In this document: piece by piece, positions 1-6,559 of the stretch
Layout of the letters: each line of letters opens with the position of its first letter
Position numbering within the stretch: the stretch's first letter is position 1
Source: Bacteroidota bacterium
GTDB lineage: Bacteria > Bacteroidota > Ignavibacteria > UBA10030 > SZUA-254
Length of the DNA: 9,556 nt
Direction: 5' to 3'
Assembly: GCA_004322375.1 (NCBI GenBank)
Contig: SCUC01000351.1
Coordinates: forward strand, 1-9,556
The notes under the pieces: generated by a model
What the model saw: only the letters and a program-made list of their open reading frames with translations
Database searches by the model: none
What the model was told of the DNA's origin: nothing
Translations under genes and position numbers: made by a program

Positions 1-519
1 GGGTTATTTACCGTCCATTCCATTATTAAAAATCACGGCGGGTTTATTCATGTTACCAGCCAGGTTGGCGAGGGAACGACATTCGAGATTTACCTCCCTT
101 CGGCTGCTTCACATGACACACATCAAGAGCCTACTCCGGAACCACCGATGCCGAGGGGAAACAACGAAAATATTCTTGTTGTTGACGACGAATCAGGCAT
201 CCGCGAAATCACGAAAGAGATTCTTACTGCCCATGGTTATCAAGTAATGACCGCAAACGACGGAACCGAAGCGATGGTCTTGTTCGCGCAGCATCACGGT
301 GAAGTGAACCTCGTGCTTACAGATTTGCGAATGCCATATATGGATGGCGTTGCAGTTATTCGGGCTCTTAAAAAAATTGACCCATCAATAAGAATCATTG
401 CAAGCAGCGGCTCAGCAGATCATTATCTTGCCGAGCAGCACGACTTGCATGCTTTCCTTGAGAAACCATATACAGCATCAACATTGCTTAATACGATTCA
501 CTCTGTTTTGCAAAAATAA
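1..519 (+). CDS. Hybrid sensor histidine kinase, C-terminal part (5' end outside window)
   Basis: The frame is open from base 1, so the ATG at 148 is internal and does not mark a separate gene. The 172 visible residues begin in the last glycine box of a HATPase_c domain. They read GLFTVHSIIKNHGGF, then a VGEGTTFEIYLP ending, which is the typical C-terminal strand of a histidine kinase ATP-binding domain. A Pro/Glu-rich linker at about residues 37-55 follows. After it comes a receiver domain with the acidic pair D62-D63, the phospho-acceptor D108 in the LTDLRMP motif, a switch Ser near 136 and the conserved Lys at 155 (EKPY). The product should autophosphorylate on an upstream His and pass phosphate to its own receiver; the sensory input region is not visible. 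The kinase is orphaned within the window. Its nearest neighbour is a convergent response regulator 25 bp away, a possible but unproven partner. Confidence 0.93.
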   Translation, partial: GLFTVHSIIKNHGGFIHVTSQVGEGTTFEIYLPSAASHDTHQEPTPEPPMPRGNNENILVVDDESGIREITKEILTAHGYQVMTANDGTEAMVLFAQHHGEVNLVLTDLRMPYMDGVAVIRALKKIDPSIRIIASSGSADHYLAEQHDLHAFLEKPYTASTLLNTIHSVLQK

Positions 520-544
520 CAGAGCAATCCGTTCCTCATTATTA

Positions 545-1153
545 TCACGAACGTTGTTCCGCCTGCTTCCTCACTTTCTCTTCGCATTCTTTACAGATTC
601 CGTGTGTTAACTGAGCATCGGTATGCCTGACTAAATACTCCTCGACTAAGTGCCAGTACCCATCGTCGTCGCGGACTTTTTTGCACCATGCACACATCGG
701 GAGCAAGCCGCTTAACGTTTTTACCTTATCCAGGGCATCCCTCAGCTCGTTCAACAGGCGTTCACGCTCAAGCTCAAGGCGTTTTCGCTCTACACCATAC
801 CGGATGGCGCGGCGAAGCATTTCCGGCTGGAGCATATCTTTGAAGAAGAAATCTTGCACACCCTGCCCCACCGTTTTGATGGCAAACCGCTCGCTATGCT
901 TCCCGCTGATGATGATGATAGGCAGCTCAGGTGCGGCAGTGAGCACAGCTTGAATCGTTTCGCGCCCGGTGCTATCGGGCAATGAAGAGTCAGTCAAAAT
1001 AACATCGAACTTCTTTTTCGATAAAAAGGTCAAACCGTCAGCCAGCGTTTGTACCCAATCAACGGTAAAATTGCCTGCGAGATAGCCGTTGACCATGTAT
1101 GCATCGTGCTGGTCATCTTCAATTAAAAGGACTTTGAGAATTTCTTCAACCAT
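545..1153 (-). CDS. Response regulator: receiver domain, coiled coil and CxxC/CxxC tail
   Basis: This 202-residue protein starts with a CheY-like receiver. It has the acidic pocket E12-D13-D14, phospho-acceptor D55 in VILTDSSLP, S83 in the switch position and K105. Residues about 120-147 are highly charged and heptad-like (ELERERLLNELRDALDKV), predicting a coiled coil. The C-terminal 50 residues form a small module seen in many bacterial PAS and receiver proteins: LSGLLPMCAWCKKVRDDDGYW, with C154/C157, then HGICKEC with C187/C190. Its job is not established. The paired cysteines suggest metal binding, but this is inference. There is no DNA-binding domain, so the output is probably protein-protein. 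No clear Shine-Dalgarno precedes the ATG at 1153. The gene converges on the hybrid kinase. Confidence 0.9.
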   Translation of the reverse strand: MVEEILKVLLIEDDQHDAYMVNGYLAGNFTVDWVQTLADGLTFLSKKKFDVILTDSSLPDSTGRETIQAVLTAAPELPIIIISGKHSERFAIKTVGQGVQDFFFKDMLQPEMLRRAIRYGVERKRLELERERLLNELRDALDKVKTLSGLLPMCAWCKKVRDDDGYWHLVEEYLVRHTDAQLTHGICKECEEKVRKQAEQRS

Positions 1154-1433
1154 TGTTTTTGCTTATCAAATTGTATTTGATTTTTTTGTTAGTTACTGAT
1201 GTTTTCAAGAGTGTAAGAGTCATAACGGAATTTATTTTTCACTGCTCCAAACTCACCCCCCTCCACGAGTCGAACAAACTGTCCGAGAACGTTCCTCGTA
1301 AAGGATTTCGTCAGGCTAAGTCGCTTGGGCAGAAAGCCTCGTTTTTGGTGCGAATTCACCCTTCGACTCCGCTGCTACCGACATGTGTCTTTCTGTTTGA
1401 ATAAAAAACTGAAATTGATGTTTTCATTACTTT

Positions 1434-1514
1434 ACCCATCCCTATCCCTTCCCTACGCAGTAGGGAAGGGCAGAACGGATTCCCGAAAACCCGATAAAAG
1501 TTGGCGGGATGGGT
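1434..1514. repeat. Nested palindromic repeat
   Basis: The inner hairpin has perfect 10-bp arms: CCCTTCCCTA at 1446-1455 and TAGGGAAGGG at 1461-1470, with the loop CGCAG. It is enclosed by a 9-bp outer pair: ACCCATCCC at 1434-1442 and GGGATGGGT at 1506-1514. Read on the minus strand, a GC-rich hairpin is followed by ATAGGGATGGGT. This layout resembles the unit at 6515-6545, where a hairpin is followed by ATAATAGGGTGTGT. It is probably an interspersed intergenic repeat. It is not followed by a T-run, so it is a poor terminator candidate. Confidence 0.7.
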
Positions 1515-1558
1515 AGAGGTAACGTAATCGCCTGCATATAGTTTGTCATCAACGTGAA

Positions 1559-1580
1559 AACCAATGGCTTGCCATTGGTT
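1559..1580. repeat. Short perfect palindrome (10-bp arms, 2-nt spacer)
   Basis: AACCAATGGC at 1559-1568 and GCCATTGGTT at 1571-1580 are exact reverse complements separated by TT. Imperfect pairing continues outward through ACGT on both sides. It could form a cruciform or RNA hairpin, or be a dyad binding site. No gene start lies nearby, so a repeat-derived origin is more likely. Confidence 0.6.
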
Positions 1581-1842
1581 GACGTCAGGGTGACGATTCG
1601 ACGAGTTCTCGGACAGTTTCGAAGCACTTGAAGTTGTCCCCCCAAAAAAAACCTCACGTACCACTCGGCATCCTCGCAGTGTTGTATCATCTTTGCACTG
1701 ACGGGGTTTTTCGGACCTGTTTTTATACTCATTGCGACAACCATTCTTTTCTTTATAGGGTAACTTCAGTCGCTACGAAAAAGAATACTCAAAGATAGGT
1801 GTAATCAATCTAAAAGACAAGTCAACGCTTTAGTTACCTTGC

Positions 1843-1979
1843 CTAGAAGAACAGCCAAAAAGTGTCATTGCGAGCGAAGTGAAGCAATCCACCACCACTT
1901 TCTTTGCATTCGGGGATTGCTTCGCCCCGATAAATCGGGGTCTCGCAATGACGTTGACGTTTTCGATTGTTCTTCTAGC
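1843..1979. repeat. Large palindromic interspersed repeat (GTCATTGCGAG...CTCGCAATGAC type)
   Basis: The core is bounded by GTCATTGCGAG at 1864-1874 and its exact complement CTCGCAATGAC at 1942-1952. Inside are a second stem (GAAGCAATCC at 1881-1890 with GGATTGCTTC at 1914-1923) and a small hairpin (CCCCGAT/ATCGGGG at 1925-1940). I recognise the core as a widespread bacterial repeat whose translation contains CHCERSEAI and is often mis-annotated as protein. Pairing continues outward with interruptions to CTAGAAGAACA at 1843-1853 and TGTTCTTCTAG at 1969-1979. The right outer arm covers the TAG stop codon (1975-1977) of the minus-strand TPR gene. In that direction the transcript would fold into a long stem at the end of the operon, possibly slowing 3' decay or ending transcription. 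Confidence 0.85.
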
Positions 1980-4005
1980 CCTGTCCAAGCATTTTTCTCA
2001 ACGAATCTGTTTGAGGAAAATTCGGAGGGGCGTATCGAAGATACTGCTCAAACGTTTTTTTCGCCTTCTCTTTATTCTTATCGTGCAAATAGAGATAGAT
2101 AGCCCCCACATACGCGCCTAACGCGTTCGGGGCAAGTTCGATAGTGCGTTCAAAATGCTCCAGCGCTTCGTTGTATTCACCGCGGGAAAAGAGAACTTGA
2201 GCAAGGTTGATACGCGCTTGAGCGTTGAGAGCATCCAATGAAACCGCTTTCTGAAACGCTAACTTTGCTCCTTCACTATTCCGGTATTTTATCTCCAGCA
2301 TTCCTAATTCCATGAGGATAGCCATATCGGGCAATCCGCGGCGGGCGGCGCTTTCATACGCAGAGCGTTGATTGGGTTCATCACCCATCAATTTATACAC
2401 GTAACCCAAGCTTGCCCAAATTCTCGGATTCGTAGAATCTATGGAAAGGTACTTTCGATAATATTCAACAGAGCGGGGACCCTCTTTGCGGCTTCGATGA
2501 AAAACAGCAAGCTCCTCATACGCTGTCATGATAGCTTGCTTCCTCCATGTTTGTTCCGAAGGGAGTGTCTCAAAACGCGTTAATGATCGTTCTTCATTTG
2601 CATTCAACGCGACCCAGCCGCCAACATGAAGCATGGTGATACTTGCAACCATAATGAACGCTCGTTGCAATAACTTTGTCGCCGGCACAAAATACAATAC
2701 TACTACGCCGGATGTGACAACCAGCGAAATAAACAACGGCGCAAATGCATCCCAATCCCTGCTCATCCCCAATTCAGGGTTTATGGTGAATATCAGCAGG
2801 ATACCCCCGGCAGTCGAGAGTAATAACGTATGGAGGAAAGGATCATGCCAAGCAATTTCCTTGCGAAATATAACCAACGAGCAGGCAAGCATGAAAAGAA
2901 CAAAGGGCGAAATAAGAAGATACAATTGTACCAGCTCAGTTCCGTGCGTCATAGAGAAAAGAGAATAGGCATATTGCTCCCCGGCATGAACAACAAGCGG
3001 AAGGGTATGAGGTTTGCCGTCAAATACTACTGCCGAAAACGATTCCAATGAAAATCCACAAAGCCAATAAACGATAAAGGCAAGAATACCTCCTGCAAAA
3101 ATTGCTATCAACGCTTCGACAATATTTCTCCTGCCTGTTCGATAAAGCATGTACAGCACCGCCGGCAGAAAACAGATCATAGCAAGGTGAGTTACAACAG
3201 CAAACACAAACGCGATTACCGGATATATGACTGCGATGTTCCCCCGGTAATTGTTTACAACAAGATAGAGAAACAACACAAAGAACAACGAGCTTAATGC
3301 ATACATTTCTATATACCCAAAAAACAGCTGCAATACTCCTGAACCGGTGATAAAGAGAAAAAACAGAAACGCGCCTGTTCGTTTCTTGAAAAGCGACCTG
3401 GCAAGCATCCCCGAGCAAAGCACGAACCCTATGCCGGAGACGATGCTGATAATTCTATACGGCATCTGCGCAAAATCGGAAAACTCCACAATTCCCATCG
3501 CCTCTCTCAAATAATAAAGAATTAATCCCGTAAGCGGCTCTCGCGGAAAATATTCAGGAATATCTCCCGGTCCCGTCATATTTATTATTTTTCGTATGAG
3601 AATATTTCCATCTCCCAACAAAAATAATCGCTCCCTGCCAACCCAGAATAACCAACCAAGCGCTATCAGTCCAAGTAACGTCAGAATTATTGTTTGCAAA
3701 CGATTTTTTCGATTGAACGCGGAACTGATTGTTGAAATAGCTTCAAGTGACCGAAGTTGTATTTTCGGAAAAAAGAAGATCATCATCCCTGCTAACATCA
3801 ATGCCTGTACAATCATGGGCATAAATGCAAGATGATGAATGCCCCAGTATTGAGATGATGGAACAAACGTGGCGAAACAATACAATGCAACAACCAGCAC
3901 CGAAAAGCTGAACAGCGCTCGATACATTATCAAGTCAGATGCCATTTTCATCTCATTCTGTAACGGCGCATCAACATTATTGTTTATGATGTTATTTTTT
4001 TTCAC
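1975..4005 (-). CDS. Polytopic membrane protein with C-terminal TPR repeats, possible GT-C-type glycosyltransferase
   Basis: The 676-residue product has roughly 11-13 hydrophobic segments between residues 28 and 466, followed by a soluble tail. The tail (about 490-660) contains four to five tetratricopeptide-like repeats, for example PRIWASLGYVYKLMGD, NAQARINLAQVLFSRGEYNEAL and NALGAYVGAIYLYLHDKNKE. Loop motifs include LLGDGN (129-134), FPREPL (153-158), FFGYIEMY (228-235) and SRDWDAFAP (415-423). A large membrane domain with acidic first loops and a TPR tail resembles GT-C lipid-linked sugar transferases, but I see no diagnostic signature and do not assign a reaction. The start is GTG at 4005, which shares bases with the permease TGA (4-bp overlap), so translation is probably coupled. 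Internal ATGs at residues 19 and 21 are alternatives. It is the last gene of the transporter run. Its stop codon lies in the arm of a large palindromic repeat. Confidence 0.85.
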   Translation of the reverse strand: MKKNNIINNNVDAPLQNEMKMASDLIMYRALFSFSVLVVALYCFATFVPSSQYWGIHHLAFMPMIVQALMLAGMMIFFFPKIQLRSLEAISTISSAFNRKNRLQTIILTLLGLIALGWLFWVGRERLFLLGDGNILIRKIINMTGPGDIPEYFPREPLTGLILYYLREAMGIVEFSDFAQMPYRIISIVSGIGFVLCSGMLARSLFKKRTGAFLFFLFITGSGVLQLFFGYIEMYALSSLFFVLFLYLVVNNYRGNIAVIYPVIAFVFAVVTHLAMICFLPAVLYMLYRTGRRNIVEALIAIFAGGILAFIVYWLCGFSLESFSAVVFDGKPHTLPLVVHAGEQYAYSLFSMTHGTELVQLYLLISPFVLFMLACSLVIFRKEIAWHDPFLHTLLLSTAGGILLIFTINPELGMSRDWDAFAPLFISLVVTSGVVVLYFVPATKLLQRAFIMVASITMLHVGGWVALNANEERSLTRFETLPSEQTWRKQAIMTAYEELAVFHRSRKEGPRSVEYYRKYLSIDSTNPRIWASLGYVYKLMGDEPNQRSAYESAARRGLPDMAILMELGMLEIKYRNSEGAKLAFQKAVSLDALNAQARINLAQVLFSRGEYNEALEHFERTIELAPNALGAYVGAIYLYLHDKNKEKAKKTFEQYLRYAPPNFPQTDSLRKMLGQG

Positions 4006-4961
4006 TTTTTTCTGAGTTGGTCTAACAACACCGCCAGCAAAATAACTACCCCCACCATCACCATCTGCACGTACGAACTTACATTAAGAAGGTTCAACCC
4101 GTTCCTCAGCACGCCAATTAGCATTGCGCCGATAAATGTGCCCACTATCGTTCCTCGACCTCCGGTAAGGCTTGTTCCTCCAACCACAACGGCAGCGATC
4201 ACATCGAGCTCATACATCAAGCCGGAGTTCGGTTGACCTGAATTCATGCGCGAGGCGAGAAGAATTCCGCTCAGCGATGCGAGCGCGCCGGAAAGGATAT
4301 AGACTTGAATTAATACTTTATTCGTGCTGATTCCGGCTAACCTCGCCGCCTCTTTGTTTCCCCCAACGGCATAAACATACCTGCCAAAGCGCGTGCGATG
4401 AAGCATGGTAAACGCTACTACATAAACACCAAGCATGATAATAGTTGGAATCGGGATTGCAAGCAATCTGCCATTGCCGAGAATACTGAACTCCGGCGGC
4501 ACTTCCCAGATGGGTCTGCCATCGGTATAGATGAACGCAAGGCCCCGGCATATTGTCATCATCGCCAGCGTCACAATAAAGGGGGTAATGTTCAACTTTG
4601 TGACAAAAATTCCCGTGATGAAACCCAACACCCCGCCAACTAGAAGCCCTAACGGCAGAGCAAGAGACATAGGCATAGCGGAACTCATAGCGCTTGTTGT
4701 TACTATTCCCGTCAGCGCCACCAACGCGCCTACCGATAAATCTATCCCACCCGTCAAAATCACAAAGGTCATCCCCGCGGCAATAATTGCAGTAATGGAT
4801 GTTTGCAGCGTAACGTTGAGAATGTTATCGGCGGTGAAGAAAAATTCTGAAAGCTGTGAAAAAAGTATAAGCTCGATAAGCAGCGCTATACCGATTCCGA
4901 ATTTATCAAACAGCCTCTTGAATCGTTCTAAGGCGTTTGAGGTATGTTGTCCCTCAGGCAT
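4002..4961 (-). CDS. Sugar ABC transporter permease, RbsC-like (BPD_transp_2, CUT2 type)
   Basis: The 319-residue integral membrane protein matches the single-gene permease of ribose/galactoside-type importers and is very hydrophobic throughout, with about 8-10 predicted helices. Family landmarks are FVILTGGIDLSVGALVAL (66-83), LNITPFIVTLAMMTICRG (123-140), the coupling-loop region GGNKEAARLAGI (200-211), and YELDVIAAVVVGG followed by TSLTGGRGTIVG (250-274). It should form the inner-membrane channel with the ATPase encoded just upstream. I chose the ATG at 4961 over one 30 bp earlier. It begins MPEG, has GAGG six bases upstream, gives the usual family length and overlaps the ATPase stop by only 8 bp. 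The stop overlaps the next gene's GTG by 4 bp. It aligns without gaps to the second permease at the right edge. The substrate cannot be fixed beyond a pentose/hexose-type sugar. Confidence 0.95.
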   Translation of the reverse strand: MPEGQHTSNALERFKRLFDKFGIGIALLIELILFSQLSEFFFTADNILNVTLQTSITAIIAAGMTFVILTGGIDLSVGALVALTGIVTTSAMSSAMPMSLALPLGLLVGGVLGFITGIFVTKLNITPFIVTLAMMTICRGLAFIYTDGRPIWEVPPEFSILGNGRLLAIPIPTIIMLGVYVVAFTMLHRTRFGRYVYAVGGNKEAARLAGISTNKVLIQVYILSGALASLSGILLASRMNSGQPNSGLMYELDVIAAVVVGGTSLTGGRGTIVGTFIGAMLIGVLRNGLNLLNVSSYVQMVMVGVVILLAVLLDQLRKK

Positions 4962-6459
4962 CCTGTTCCTCAAGAGCTTGACCGGTAGCAAGCATCATCA
5001 CGCGTTCCTGAGAAAATTGCGAGCGTTCCAAAATACCTGTCATTGATCCTTGCCACATAACGGCAATGCGGTCACATACGCCGAGCAGTTCCGGCAAATC
5101 AGATGAAATGACAATTACGCCAAATCCATCTTGGGCAAGCCTGTTCAGCAAATTATAGATTTCGTACTTCACCCCGACGTCAATCCCTACTGTCGGCTCA
5201 TCAAAAATCAGCACTTTGGATTTTGTAAAAAGCCATCGTGCAAGGACAACTTTCTGCCTGTTGCCGCCACTTAAATTCTCAACGAGTTGCTCAATGCTCG
5301 GCGTTTTAATGCGAAGACTACTTGAATATTCATTCGCGACGCTTGCCTCTTTCTCCCTATCAACGAATGGTCCTTTCAACAACTCAGCGAGGTTGGAAAT
5401 GGAGATATTCTCTTTAATATCAAGCTGCATGAACAGCCCAAAGTGGTTACGGTCTTCGGTCAGCAACCCTATGCCGAGATCAATGGCTTCGCGGGGAGAT
5501 CGGGGAGCAATCTCTTTTCCGTTTAGGAAAATTTTGCCCTTTTCTTTTTTGTCCGCCCCAAAAATGATTTTCGCCAGGTCAGAACGTCCCGCCCCGACCA
5601 ATCCTCCAAACCCGAATATTTCGCCTTTGTAGAGTGTAAAACTGGCATCGTTCACCACTCCTCCGCTCACATGTTCTACCCGAAGAATTTCCTCTCCCCG
5701 TTCCAGCTCGATCTTCGGATACTCCTGTTCAATTTCTCTTCCGACCATCCAGTTAATCAAGCTTCTGCGGTTCGCTTCACCGAGCGCGCATGTTTTAATA
5801 TGCTTGCCATCGCGTAACACTGTTAAGCGGTCGCCGATTTCAAAAATTTCTTCGAGCCTGTGAGAAATGTAAATAATGCCTACGCCTTCACTTTTTAAAC
5901 GTTTGATAATAGCGAACAGCGTTTTTAGCTCTCGTTGTGTTAGGGATGCGGATGGCTCATCCATCGCGAGAATGCGGACATTCTTCGAGAGCGCTTTGGC
6001 AATCTCTACAACCTGCCTTTGCGCTACGCTCAGCGTAAACACGGGCGCGTGGGTATCGAACGTTTCTCCAAGCTGGAAGAGAATTGTTTCCGCTTTTTTG
6101 TGAAGAGCGGGAAAATCTATAAACGAAGACTTTCCTTTTGTCGGCTCGTGGCCCAGCAAAATATTCTCAGCGACAGAGAGTTCCGGCACAAGCTTGAAAT
6201 CCTGGTAAATCATCCCGATGCCGAGCCTTTGCGATTGCACGGGAGAATGAATGTCAACAGGCTTTTCTTCGATAAGAATCTCTCCCCCATCTTTTTGAAT
6301 TGCGCCTGAAAGAACTTTCATCAGGGTGGATTTGCCCGCGCCGTTTTCTCCGAGCAGACAATGCACCTCTCCCGCTTGCAGCTCGAAGCTTACATTATCG
6401 AGAGCCAGCACACCCGGATATTGCTTCCGGATGTTTTGCATGGAGAGAAGAGAAGACAT
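4954..6459 (-). CDS. Sugar ABC transporter ATP-binding protein, RbsA-like (two fused ATPase domains)
   Basis: The 501-residue length is standard for the duplicated ATPases of CUT2 sugar importers (RbsA/MglA/XylG). The N-terminal domain is complete: Walker A GENGAGKST (37-45), Q-loop Q86, signature LSVAQ (143-147), Walker B ILAMDEP (163-169) and switch H200. The C-terminal domain has the degenerate Walker A typical of this family, GLVGAGRSD (286-294) with Arg in place of Lys. It also has a canonical LSGGN signature (396-400), Walker B VLIFDEP (416-422) and no switch His (ISSD, 451-454). The N-terminal half is therefore expected to do most of the ATP hydrolysis, as in the family generally. The ATG at 6459 abuts a 7-bp tandem repeat array. 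The gene overlaps the permease by 8 bp and lies 100 bp after binding protein 2, so all three probably form one importer. Confidence 0.96.
   Translation of the reverse strand: MSSLLSMQNIRKQYPGVLALDNVSFELQAGEVHCLLGENGAGKSTLMKVLSGAIQKDGGEILIEEKPVDIHSPVQSQRLGIGMIYQDFKLVPELSVAENILLGHEPTKGKSSFIDFPALHKKAETILFQLGETFDTHAPVFTLSVAQRQVVEIAKALSKNVRILAMDEPSASLTQRELKTLFAIIKRLKSEGVGIIYISHRLEEIFEIGDRLTVLRDGKHIKTCALGEANRRSLINWMVGREIEQEYPKIELERGEEILRVEHVSGGVVNDASFTLYKGEIFGFGGLVGAGRSDLAKIIFGADKKEKGKIFLNGKEIAPRSPREAIDLGIGLLTEDRNHFGLFMQLDIKENISISNLAELLKGPFVDREKEASVANEYSSSLRIKTPSIEQLVENLSGGNRQKVVLARWLFTKSKVLIFDEPTVGIDVGVKYEIYNLLNRLAQDGFGVIVISSDLPELLGVCDRIAVMWQGSMTGILERSQFSQERVMMLATGQALEEQDA
4968..4971 (-). promoter_or_regulatory. 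Shine-Dalgarno (GAGG) deciding the permease start
   Basis: On the minus strand GAGG lies six bases before the ATG at 4961, inside the last codons of the ATPase gene. Most other starts in this window lack a comparable site. This favours initiation at 4961 and coupled translation. Confidence 0.55.
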
Positions 6460-6494
6460 TTTAGATTTTGGATTTTAGAATTTAGATTTTGGAT
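6460..6494 (-). repeat. Tandem 7-bp A-rich array ending at the ATPase start codon
   Basis: Read on the minus strand, five consecutive 7-bp units of form ATNNAAA (variants ATCCAAA, ATCTAAA and TTCTAAA) run directly into the ATG at 6459. A 15-bp stretch is repeated exactly at 6460-6474 and 6481-6495. There is no Shine-Dalgarno in the array; an A-rich unstructured leader could help ribosome entry, but this is inference. Confidence 0.7.
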
Positions 6495-6514
6495 TGACAC
6501 TATCGTTTTGCCAG

Positions 6515-6545
6515 TCCCCTCTTGAGAGGGGATAATAGGGTGTGT
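6515..6545. repeat. Hairpin repeat with GGGTGTGT tail
   Basis: The perfect 8-bp arms TCCCCTCT (6515-6522) and AGAGGGGA (6525-6532) are separated by TG and followed by TAATAGGGTGTGT. I recognise the layout as a common intergenic repeat in Bacteroidota-type genomes, from memory only. It sits in the 100-bp gap between binding protein 2 and the ATPase. On the minus strand it is followed by CTGGCAAAACG rather than a T-run, so a terminator role is unlikely. It might still adjust relative expression of the two genes by RNA processing. Confidence 0.65.
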
Positions 6546-6559
6546 ATCAACTCCTCAAG

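Larger units (their letters stand above)
1276..1619. repeat. 15-bp exact inverted repeat enclosing about 315 bp
   Basis: The sequence AAACTGTCCGAGAAC at 1276-1290 recurs as its exact reverse complement at 1605-1619. The arms are too far apart for a local hairpin, and the matching does not continue cleanly past 15 bp. This suggests two copies of a dispersed repeat lying in opposite orientation, or the ends of a decayed small element. No transposase-like frame lies between them. Confidence 0.6.
1154..1842. other. Gene-free stretch made of repeat fragments
   Basis: About 690 bp lie between the response regulator start and the palindromic repeat at 1843. Short open frames exist on both strands, but they overlap one another, run straight through perfect palindromes and show no recognisable domain or start signal, so I call none of them. 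The stretch carries a 15-bp inverted repeat (1276-1290 with 1605-1619), a nested hairpin (1434-1514) and a short perfect palindrome (1559-1580), each listed separately. It should contain the promoter of the minus-strand response regulator just right of 1153, but I cannot define one reliably. The AT-rich part at 1741-1842 shows nothing specific. Confidence 0.6.

Noticed and set aside
148..519. Stand-alone single-domain response regulator starting at ATG 148
   Set aside because: The frame is open to base 1 and encodes the end of a histidine kinase ATPase domain directly upstream, so this is the receiver of a hybrid kinase.
1442..1744. 100-residue minus-strand open frame (and the overlapping one at 1356-1664)
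   Set aside because: Both run through perfect palindromes and inverted repeats, show no known domain, and lack a start signal; they look like translated repeat DNA.
1839..2102. Small + strand protein containing CHCERSEAI
   Set aside because: This is translation of the palindromic interspersed repeat and of the antisense of the TPR gene.
4531..5046. 171-residue + strand open frame
   Set aside because: It is antisense to the confidently identified permease and ATPase and shows no domain of its own.
6515..6532. Terminator between binding protein 2 and the ATPase
   Set aside because: There is no T-run following the stem in the direction of transcription, and the flanking genes belong to one transporter.
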